Below are positions 16,117 through 22,991 of a DNA stretch of 46,347 nucleotides, piece by piece. Source of the stretch: Aquibacillus sediminis. GTDB lineage: Bacteria > Bacillota > Bacilli > Bacillales > Amphibacillaceae. The notes below the pieces were generated by a model. It worked only from the letters and a program-made list of their open reading frames with translations. It ran no database searches and had not been told where the DNA came from. The number at the start of each line of letters is the position of its first letter. Within the stretch, counting starts at the first letter, position 1. Made by a program: the position numbers and the translations under genes. The stretch lies in the NCBI RefSeq assembly GCF_005870085.1, contig NZ_SZNM01000027.1, positions 1 to 46,347 of the forward strand, read 5' to 3'.

Positions 16117-16937
16117 TATGCGTCCCCCTTTGATCCAAAATATTCAAAGTAATTCTTTTCTGTTTCCCACAAACCTATCTTATAAAGATTTGGTATATAA
16201 TCCGATAGCATGTCATAAGTGACTTTAGCAACAACTTCTGATGTTGGATTAAGACCTTTGAACTCGTCCATATCAAGGTTTAAGTGTTTATGATCGTATT
16301 TATTTAATACAACAGACTCAACAGTTTGATCTAATTTAGCTAAATCTGCCACCATTCCTGTGACAGGATCTGGTTCTCCTTTGACTGAAACTTCCAAATA
16401 ATAGTTATGGCCATGACCATAAGGGTTATTACATTTTCCGAATAACTGAGTATTTTCTTCCTCCGAAAGTTTTTCACTATGCAACCGATGGGCCGCACTA
16501 AAATGATATTGCCTTGTTAAAATCACCATTTGACCTTCCCCCTTCTCTGACCACAAATAAGGATTTTCATATAACCGAAGTCTATGTAACTCACACCCCT
16601 CTAATTGTGGTGTAATGGCATCCCATAAATAAGCGACAATGTTTTCTGTTGTTGGGATATTTTCTTGAAAAAAAGAATGCTCTTTGTTTAGAAACTTTCC
16701 ATCAAGTTCTTCTTCAACCAAATCACCAACGATCCGCTTTATATCTACAGTATTAACAACAATTCCAGATCGTTGAACTAGCTCTCCTTTAACCATTACT
16801 TCTAATTTGTAATCATGTCCATGGCCACTAGGATTACTGCATAGCCCAAAAACTTCCCTGTTCTTTTCTTCACTCCATTCTGATATGCGATAACTATGCA
16901 TAGCAGAAAAGTCAATTCTCCTTGATAAATAAAGCAT
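16116..16937 (-). CDS. Tandem 6-pyruvoyl-tetrahydropterin synthase / QueD-like protein
   Basis: Two PTPS/QueD domains are fused in one 273-residue chain. The second (about 137-265) keeps all key residues: zinc histidines H150, H175 and H177, catalytic C169 in FGKCNNPYGHGH, and D215-H216-x-H218 in YDHKHLN. The first (about 1-130) keeps H14, C33, H39 and H41, but LDGKFLNK (79 on) replaces DHKH, losing the catalytic histidine. PTPS enzymes form multimers of single domains, so the fusion may make an asymmetric pseudo-dimer with one active half. It should convert dihydroneopterin triphosphate to a pyruvoyl- or carboxy-tetrahydropterin. It lies between folE (20 bp) and the SDR gene. No other queuosine genes are nearby, which argues against a plain QueD role. 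Confidence 0.88.
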   Translation of the reverse strand: MLYLSRRIDFSAMHSYRISEWSEEKNREVFGLCSNPSGHGHDYKLEVMVKGELVQRSGIVVNTVDIKRIVGDLVEEELDGKFLNKEHSFFQENIPTTENIVAYLWDAITPQLEGCELHRLRLYENPYLWSEKGEGQMVILTRQYHFSAAHRLHSEKLSEEENTQLFGKCNNPYGHGHNYYLEVSVKGEPDPVTGMVADLAKLDQTVESVVLNKYDHKHLNLDMDEFKGLNPTSEVVAKVTYDMLSDYIPNLYKIGLWETEKNYFEYFGSKGDA

Positions 16938-16957
16938 ATTTCCCTCCCCCTAACTAT

Positions 16958-17527
16958 CTATTTTGAAGCGATACTTCTTTCAAACTCTCTAATTAATGAT
17001 TCATCATTTAGAAAACTTCCCTTTTTAACCGTAGTCACTGTCGATGTTCCAGGTTTCTTGACACCGCGAGCACACATACACAAATGCTGCCCTTCTACAC
17101 TAACCATCACTCCTGTTGGTTGAAGGACCTCATGTATAGAACGAGCAATTTGTTCCGTCATTCGTTCTTGTACTTGAGGACGTTTAGATGTCAATTCAAC
17201 TAATCGAGCAAACTTACTAAGTCCTACTATCCTTTCATTTGGAATGTAACCAATGTGGGCTTTTCCGAAAAAAGGTATTAAATGATGTTCACAGAATGTG
17301 TAATAATCAATATCTTTGACAACAATCATTCCGTCATATCCCTCTGAGTCAAAAGTAGTAGTTAAGGCTGTCGCAGGTTCTACACCGATTCCCTCAAACA
17401 CTTCTTTATACATCTTTGCTACACGCTTAGGTGTATCTATTAACCCTTCACGATTTGGATCTTCTCCTAATATTTCTAAAATGTCACGAATATTTTCCTC
17501 TAAACCACTTTTCTGTAAGACTGTCAC
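16958..17527 (-). CDS. folE: GTP cyclohydrolase I
   Basis: A 189-residue GTP cyclohydrolase I, full length for the family. Zinc ligands are visible in FCEHHLIPF (C79, H82) and HLCMCARGV (C150), and the fold signature GYIPNERIVGLSKFARLVEL is intact. It makes dihydroneopterin triphosphate from GTP, the first step of folate, biopterin-like and deazaguanine routes. The start is GTG, preceded by AAGGAGG with 8-base spacing. It is the first gene of the operon, directly behind a terminator and a c-di-GMP riboswitch, so c-di-GMP probably decides entry into the whole operon. A house-keeping FolE is normally encoded elsewhere in Bacillaceae; this one is likely dedicated. Confidence 0.95.
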   Translation of the reverse strand: MTVLQKSGLEENIRDILEILGEDPNREGLIDTPKRVAKMYKEVFEGIGVEPATALTTTFDSEGYDGMIVVKDIDYYTFCEHHLIPFFGKAHIGYIPNERIVGLSKFARLVELTSKRPQVQERMTEQIARSIHEVLQPTGVMVSVEGQHLCMCARGVKKPGTSTVTTVKKGSFLNDESLIREFERSIASK

Positions 17528-17552
17528 TTTGCATCCTCCTTAAAATCTCAAT

Positions 17553-17585
17553 AAAAAAAGTCCACCCAAAAAGAAGGGTGAACTT
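17553..17585 (-). terminator. Riboswitch expression-platform terminator ahead of folE
   Basis: On the minus strand AAGTTCACCCTTC and the matching GGGTGGACTT form a stem, followed by a run of seven T. It lies about 60 bp after the aptamer and just before the folE binding site, as expected for a transcriptional riboswitch. Whether c-di-GMP binding favours or prevents it cannot be read by eye. Confidence 0.85.
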
Positions 17586-17643
17586 TACATAGAAAACATG
17601 CCCTTATGCATGCAAACTAAATAATAATTCATTTCCAATTCTT

Positions 17644-17728
17644 TTCGGTAACCTGGCAATCATAGTCATAAGACCTTAGACCCGAGGCTTTGCGTCCTTA
17701 TTTTTCAATAAGTTTGCCGCTATCGAAG
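17644..17728 (-). promoter_or_regulatory. Cyclic-di-GMP-I (GEMM) riboswitch aptamer
   Basis: The minus strand carries the class I core: GGCAAAC, a P2 hairpin (CUUAUU-GAAA-AAUAAG), GGACGCAAAGCC, GGGUCUAAGG, and a 3' end GCCAGGUUACCGAA. The outer strands UUCGAUAGC and GUUACCGAA pair as P1, and the GAAA loop and GGGUCUA receptor are both present. Class I aptamers bind c-di-GMP. A terminator follows, then folE. It controls the operon reading from 17527 to about 6346. Confidence 0.93.
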
Positions 17729-17740
17729 AATTCTTTTTTA

Positions 17741-17806
17741 TTATCGTCATTCATTTCTTTTTTTGGAATGGTAAATCATTCCAAAAAAAGAAATGAATGA
17801 CGATAA
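17741..17806. repeat. Perfect 30-bp inverted repeat between two riboswitch elements
   Basis: Two 30-base arms (17741-17770 and 17777-17806) are exactly complementary around the 6-base loop GTAAAT. The arms contain a T7/A7 run. As RNA on the minus strand it would be a very stable hairpin, lying between the truncated and the complete aptamer. It may be a terminator or insulator, or a small palindromic element. Confidence 0.9.
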
Positions 17807-17896
17807 AGACTATAAAACTTAAAAATTTACCGTAACAACTATATCAAAAGATTCAACAAAAATAAATAAAAATAATACTTTTAGTCTATATATGTC

Positions 17897-17970
17897 AAAA
17901 AAATCGAGTATCGAACCTTAGACCCAAGTCTTTGCGCCTTACTTTTTGGTAAGGTTGCAATAACAGAATT
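17897..17970 (-). promoter_or_regulatory. Truncated second c-di-GMP-I aptamer (5' half)
   Basis: The minus strand reads GCAACCUUACC, a loop, GUAAGGCGCAAAGACUUGGG and UCUAAGG, matching the 5' half of a class I aptamer including the CGCAAAG and GGGUCUA motifs. After that it changes into UUCGAUACUCGA followed by seven U; the P3 3' strand, GCC and the closing P1 strand are missing. It lies about 170 bp upstream of the complete aptamer in the same direction, so it looks like a partial tandem duplicate, possibly converted into a small terminator. Confidence 0.75.
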
Positions 17971-18178
17971 AGATTCTATCACTTTTATGTTACTACCTTT
18001 ATAATAAACATTCCTTAGCACTAATATCTATCACCTTCTACTCCTATTTTCATGGATGAATAGGAGTGGTTTCCTAATTAATGGTAATTTTGACTATCAA
18101 AAAACTTCTTATTGCATTAAGTTTGCTTTTCATTAATACTATTACAATCTAATATAAATAGTTAGACTTTAAATATTG

Positions 18179-18198
18179 ATGCAATTATATAATTGCAT
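18179..18198. promoter_or_regulatory. Perfect 20-bp palindrome upstream of the sda-like gene
   Basis: ATGCAATTATATAATTGCAT equals its own reverse complement. It lies about 225 bp before the sda-like gene in a gene-free, AT-rich stretch. It could be a regulator-binding site; AT-richness raises the chance of coincidence. Confidence 0.35.
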
Positions 18199-18424
18199 TT
18201 ATGTTGTTACTTAATAATTTTATAATATATTATGGGAGGGGAAATAATATCTAGATTGAAGGAATTACATCTAATATTAAATTAACAGAAACTTATTAAA
18301 ATCCAATCATAATGCCCATAGGTACTTCAAATTATATTTTTATAAACATTCTATTGATTTAGATAAGTATTTATAAGAAAATAGTTACTGTTGTAGCAGA
18401 AAAAACTAAGAGTGGTGACTAATA

Positions 18425-18556
18425 ATGAGCAGTTTAAATTACCTAAGTAATGAAGTGTTAATTATAGCTTTTGAAAAAGCTATAGATTTAAACTTAGAAA
18501 ATGATTTCATTATGTTACTAGAAAGTGAAATAAAAGAAAGAGGACTAAAATTCTGA
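18425..18556 (+). CDS. sda: Sda-like sporulation histidine-kinase inhibitor
   Basis: A 43-residue ORF whose pattern LSNEVLIIAFEKAIDLNL then ENDFIMLLESEIKERGL matches Sda. Sda is the helical-hairpin inhibitor that binds the dimerisation domain of sporulation sensor kinases (KinA in Bacillus subtilis) and delays sporulation after replication stress. Length (about 46 in B. subtilis) and placement of the leucine, glutamate and FI residues agree. A purine-rich site (GAGTGGTG) precedes the ATG, and a clear terminator follows the stop, making a single-gene unit. It is divergent from the folE operon, upstream of its leader. It may be an additional paralogue brought in by accessory DNA. Confidence 0.8.
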   Translation: MSSLNYLSNEVLIIAFEKAIDLNLENDFIMLLESEIKERGLKF

Positions 18557-18563
18557 TGATTTA

Positions 18564-18590
18564 GCACCCAATTTAGGGTGTATTTTTTTT
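18564..18590 (+). terminator. Terminator of the sda-like gene
   Basis: GCACCC pairs with GGGTGT around AATTTA, followed by a run of eight T, starting 8 bases after the stop codon. Confidence 0.88.
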
Positions 18591-18596
18591 GCAATC

Positions 18597-19645
18597 CTGT
18601 AAACTTCCACAATATATCCTCGTCAAAACAATAATCTTCCTCAAGGGGAGAGGGGTTTAAACTAAACACTGACACGTCTTAAATCTTTTGATCGTTCCTC
18701 ACTAGTACTGAATACCACTACACACGATTAAATGGTATTTGCAGAAATTTCGGTAGAGTATTGTTTACCTAGCCTAATCATCACATTTAACAGTCGCGCT
18801 TGATTGATTGTTGAATATCATTTGTCTATTGAATAGTTTGTTCTACTACGTAATACATAAGTTACTCCACAGTCTGTTTCGTATAGAGAAAACTGATTTT
18901 CTGATCAAAGGTCATCTGTCTGTGTTCATCTAGCTATGTTCTCTAAGTTGTTTGATTTCAAAAGTTCAGTAATTTTCCACAGTAGTTCGTAATTATCACC
19001 CATAATATATAACCACCTACCAGTTTAGATTAAATGAAGGATTATTATGTATTATTTAGATATTTTACTTAGTATGTTGTCTGAAAATTTTAAAACAAAC
19101 CTTCCTCATTAGTACAATACTTCACCAAAAAGGAACTTATCCTTCTTGTAGCCTGATCCTCAAGATTTTCAGTTTTTAAAGTCCCTGTAAATGAAGAAGG
19201 CGTTAATAAGTAATTTAAATATTTTTTACTGCATTTTGAATCATTAAACCTCTTGGATAATGATACTAAAAATACTTTTTCAGACTTTTTCGACAAACCT
19301 CTTCCGTTTTCGCGAAAATCCTGTTAATATCTGATGAAGGTGGGGACACAATATTCAATGACCTCCCAGTCGATATGAATACATACACGTTCCCACCTTC
19401 TTTCTACTCTCAAATTCAATGATTCCTTCACATTATTGTTTTAATACGCCTTTGTTAGTAATCTATTTCAAAAAAAGACACTTTCTTTTAATATAAAAAG
19501 TGCCCCGTTAACCTCCTTGACGTTATTAAAGTAAGCTATGATGAATTATTACTTTACAACTTTTCCCACTATGGTAATCATTAACTTCCATATTATTTAC
19601 CTTATTCGTCCTTAATATCCTTAGGAAATAAACAGGCTAGGCCAG
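18597..19645. other. Gene-free stretch with decayed mobile DNA
   Basis: I see no intact gene here. It contains one copy of a dispersed motif (CTACTACGTAATAC at 18843-18856), the 59-bp repeat at 19339-19397, and a minus-strand reading of 68 residues at 19090-19296 that is protein-like (starting TTG, LSKKSEKVFLVSLSKRF) but matches no family I know and extends upstream without a start; it may be a fragment. The rest shows no structure I can assign. Confidence 0.5.
19339..19397 (-). repeat. 59-bp hairpin-ended repeat, copy 2
   Basis: Ends GGTGGGGAC and GTTCCCACC form an inverted repeat. The middle, read on the minus strand, contains CTGGGAGGTCATTGAA, matching the copy at 1663-1723 (TTGGGAGGTCATTGAA). 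The flanks differ between copies. Confidence 0.5.
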
Positions 19646-19939
19646 TGTGACCGCTATAATACAAGAAATAGTTTTTGCTAGATAAGAAGAAACACTTATT
19701 ACCTAAATGTACCAGCAAAAAATAAGGACCTTCCATTGTAAAATATCTATGTTTATAAAAATCATACAACAATGGAGGTCGCACAAAGGTGGATAAGTGG
19801 GAAATGTACATGGAAATACATCAGTTAATCAAACCTAAACGAGGATAGTTGGAGAATGGAACATCGTAAAACGATTTTTGGTGAATAAAGTGTTTCAAAT
19901 TAATCAGCAGAAATTGTGTCATTCTACTTGACGGTCACA
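19646..19939 (+). mobile_element. IS21-family relic with both ends and the first codons of istA
   Basis: The segment begins TGTGACCG and ends CGGTCACA, matching 8-bp terminal inverted repeats that start with TGT as in IS21-type elements. Inside, a GTG start at 19789 behind GGAGG reads (V)DKWEMYMEIHQLIK, the characteristic N-terminus of IstA transposases, and stops after 19 codons at 19848. The rest of istA and all of istB are missing, so it is an internal deletion derivative. Its right end supplies the stop codon of the PIN gene, showing that it inserted into that gene. No target duplication is evident, so the left flank may be rearranged. Confidence 0.72.
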
Positions 19940-20944
19940 ACATTACATTTCCACAACTTATATTGTGTATTGAGTTGTTTTGGGTACATAAAAACAACCC
20001 TTTGTAGGATGTTTGTGAAAGCTGTATGTCTTGTTCCACATAATCTATAAATTCAGCATCTCTTATTGAGTACGAGATATGTCCATTTAACAGAATACCC
20101 GTTCTAGCTTCTTCGGATATCATTCCATCACTAGGATCCTCCCCTTTCGTACATAGGGTTAGTATGTAACCATCTGTTCCCCATCCACTAAAGAAATCAC
20201 CTTCGAACTGGGTATTCATAAGGAAATGTTCTATAGTTTCAATAGCTAATCCATTCCACTCCAAATAACCCTTTATATCTTTCTTTATTTTGCTAGAATT
20301 GTAATTATAATTGTCGTCAAAATAATCTTTTAAATTATCTTCTTCATGCTCTAAAAAGGCTCCAAAAGAATTATAATAAAGTATTCCTTGGATATCTTCT
20401 TCTAATTGATCATGAATTTTAAATTTAGATTTATCTGCAAAGTCTTTAGTATTATTAGAAATAAATACAACATTATCTGGATTGTTTCTTTTACAATAGC
20501 TTACTATACTCTCCCAAATTATTGAATCTTGAAAAGAAGGTTTATTTTCACCAAACGGTTTTATTACTCCAAAATACTTATTTGAAACCTTTTTAATTAA
20601 GCTTTTATCCTCAGGGTAACCAATTATATTTATACCGTGTTCGTCAATGATATTATCAAGAAACACCTTATATTGCTCTACATAAACCTCAGCCTTCATC
20701 TTTCTGTAATTTACTAAGTCATTTATACCTGCTCTCTCAAATCCTTATTAGCTTCTTTTATCTCTTTAACAACTGGCCTTACCTATCCCTGTATTTCTTA
20801 AATAATTTCATTATAGTTAAATTCTGTAATACATAAGTCAACCGGTTCATGGGATGTAAACTTTAGCAGTTGCTTCATACGACTGGTTCTAAAAAACAAG
20901 TCGTCATAAATGATATTTGTATCTATGAATATGTAATAGCCCAA
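19935..20944 (-). pseudogene. PIN-domain (DUF4935-like) nuclease pseudogene
   Basis: The N-terminal part, from a TTG at 20944 behind AGGAGG, reads YYIFIDTNIIYDDLFF, the first PIN strand with its catalytic aspartate. It runs on through at least three frameshifts between about 20800 and 20700. The second part is open from 20699 to 19935 and includes PFGENKPSFQDSIIWESIV and NNTKDF, the later acidic motifs of PIN nucleases. The C-terminus is cut by the IS21 relic, whose end provides the stop. PIN proteins of this kind are toxin- or defence-associated RNases. It lies beside SIR2-HerA on the same strand and was probably part of the same defence island, now inactive. Confidence 0.78.
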
Positions 20945-21183
20945 ATTCCCCCTCCTACTCTTACCATTTCCTATAAAAAAGGAATCATTTTTAAAATTAT
21001 TGAAAATAAGATATTGAAAGAGTTATTATTTTCAAATGATGCTTTTTGTCATCCATAGGGGGGATTTTTTTATTATTGTTCTATCCTAACTAGAGTGTGC
21101 TTTCACATTTGTTCACAATCTAAATCAATTTTTAAAACAAAAATCTAATTTATAATCCTAACTATGATACGCTCAAATAAAAC

Positions 21184-21222
21184 AAGGACACATCCTGTTA
21201 CAACTGTTACAGAATTGTGTCC
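21184..21222 (-). terminator. Terminator-like hairpin after the SIR2-HerA pair
   Basis: GGACACA and TGTGTCC are perfect inverted arms with further inner pairing (CTGTAAC/GTAACAG). On the minus strand TTGTTTTATTT follows. It lies about 80 bp beyond the HerA stop. Confidence 0.6.
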
Positions 21223-21301
21223 GAATCGGGAACACTTGAATTCGAGATAGCTTTTGTTAAATTAGACTTTTGCAAAAGCAACAGTAATTTTATTTAATAT
21301 A

Positions 21302-22972
21302 CTATTCTTTTACGGCCAATTCTAAAGGAATAGGTATTGAGTCTCCTAAAACCAGAGCAGTCCCTGTAGGCAAAGATGACAACCTTGAGATTTGCAATTC
21401 TGTAATATAAGGATTACTTTTGCGAATAAAATCTAAATCTAAACTATTTTTCATTCGGTGCATGATAAAGTTTCCGCACTGTGAAATTACAGTTGAAGAA
21501 AGTTCATGAGGTTGCTGACTACAGATACATAAATAAACACCAAATTTCCTTCCTTCTCTTGCTATTGTTTCAAAAATATCTGTAACAATGTCTTCACCTA
21601 TCTTATTTTTCTTAATGTATTTATGAGCTTCGTCAAAGATGAAGTTTATCCTATCAATACTTTCACTTTGTTTTTGCTTTTTAAAAGCTACTCGTAATAT
21701 TAGGTGAGTTATAAAACGTAAAGTATCATCCGGTAAATGGGAGACTTTTAATATTTTAGTTTTTTTATCATCAAATATTTTATCAAAGTGCTCTCTCTTT
21801 TTTTTATCATTCACGAAGTATGCTTTAAAATGAGAAAGTAAGAGGTCAATTCTTGTCATCATAGTTTGACAATGCGATCTAACTTGCAAGTTACCCCTTG
21901 ATTCTTCTATAGTTAAAGCAATATCAATCCCTTCTTTTAGATTATCAATACTAATTGTAGGATTACTCTCACCTAGATATTTGTTAACTATATATTCTTC
22001 TCCTTGATTTATATCCAACCCTGTAATTTCATAAAACCTTTCTGCTAATCCATTCATAAGTAAATCAGATTTGTCAAAGTTCCCATACTTTAACTCAAAG
22101 TCCTGCAGAGCTTTATTAACTTTTTCGTTATTAACTATTCTTGAATAGTTCTTTACAAAAACTAATTTTGTAGATGAAGTTTCAATATTAGAATTGAATG
22201 CAGAATAACTAATAAAGGCTGCCAGATCCTCTAAAACATCTCCACCCAAATGTTGTGCATACTTTATACCGTTAATTAAAATTGGAAGTTGAACTAAAGA
22301 TGATGGATTAATAAGGTTTATCCAGTCTTCTATATCGATATAAGCAGGATCTATTGAAATATCCTCAATATGAATCTTAGAGGTGTTTTCAATCTCATAC
22401 TCATCGTGCACATCAAATATAATAGAATTAAAATTTTCATCTTTCTTTAGGGTTTCTTTAATGATTCTTTTTACTGTAGTTGATTTTCCTGAGTTTGTAT
22501 TACCAAAAATAGATACATGACTAGAGAAGAACATTTCATCATTTATGGTAGGGGTTAAAACTTCCATGGCTGGTATTGAGCCAATACTTATACCTTCATT
22601 AGAACCGGAGTATGTTTTTTCCTTTTCTTCTAAACTTGAAAGAAAGACTTGGTCACCTACCATAGGAAAAATATTCACACCAAAATCCACCCTTTCTCTG
22701 GTCATCTCAGCTAAAGGTATTGCTTCAAACACAATGCTTTTTTTAAATTTGGAATAATCTACTGAGTTATAAACTTGTTCTTTCTCATAAATTTTTATGA
22801 CTTGATAAATCATTGTATAATGATTAAAGCTATCGTATAAGCTAACAAGACTTCCCACGCTGTTTAGGTTGTAAGTATCACCTTGGAAATTAAATGGAAG
22901 CTGTTCTGTTATAATCTCACAAGAAATTTTTGATGCAGTTACCTCAAGTACTTTTGCAAAACACCTAGACAT
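21302..22972 (-). CDS. HerA-family ATPase of a SIR2-HerA defence pair
   Basis: A 556-residue HerA/FtsK-type ATPase. An N-terminal beta-barrel (HAS-like, about 1-120) is followed by the Walker A motif FGNTNSGKST (156-165), an aspartate-rich strand IIFDVHDEYE, Walker B INFIFDEAHKY (about 443-453) and the sensor block CSQQPHELSS. HerA forms hexameric rings that translocate on DNA. Beside a SIR2 gene it belongs to the known SIR2-HerA anti-phage system, where both proteins assemble into a large complex with NAD-degrading and nuclease or ATPase activity. It follows the SIR2 gene by 19 bp on the same strand, so they form an operon. All catalytic motifs look intact. Confidence 0.92.
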   Translation of the reverse strand: MSRCFAKVLEVTASKISCEIITEQLPFNFQGDTYNLNSVGSLVSLYDSFNHYTMIYQVIKIYEKEQVYNSVDYSKFKKSIVFEAIPLAEMTRERVDFGVNIFPMVGDQVFLSSLEEKEKTYSGSNEGISIGSIPAMEVLTPTINDEMFFSSHVSIFGNTNSGKSTTVKRIIKETLKKDENFNSIIFDVHDEYEIENTSKIHIEDISIDPAYIDIEDWINLINPSSLVQLPILINGIKYAQHLGGDVLEDLAAFISYSAFNSNIETSSTKLVFVKNYSRIVNNEKVNKALQDFELKYGNFDKSDLLMNGLAERFYEITGLDINQGEEYIVNKYLGESNPTISIDNLKEGIDIALTIEESRGNLQVRSHCQTMMTRIDLLLSHFKAYFVNDKKKREHFDKIFDDKKTKILKVSHLPDDTLRFITHLILRVAFKKQKQSESIDRINFIFDEAHKYIKKNKIGEDIVTDIFETIAREGRKFGVYLCICSQQPHELSSTVISQCGNFIMHRMKNSLDLDFIRKSNPYITELQISRLSSLPTGTALVLGDSIPIPLELAVKE

Positions 22973-22991
22973 CTTTGACTCTCCCTATTTT

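Noticed and set aside
16116-17527. Queuosine (7-deazaguanine) operon
   Set aside because: folE and PTPS/QueD occur there too, but queC, queE and queF are absent, the PTPS is a double domain and an SDR follows; a biopterin-like route fits better, though it is not proven.
18439-18675. 78-residue minus-strand ORF
   Set aside because: It overlaps the sda-like gene and its terminator on the other strand; no binding site precedes it.
19602-19811. 69-residue minus-strand ORF
   Set aside because: It runs across the left end of the IS21 relic and opposite the istA start, so it is a chance frame over a junction.
20870-21058. 62-residue plus-strand ORF
   Set aside because: It is antisense to the N-terminal part of the PIN pseudogene, where the minus strand reads a recognisable PIN motif.
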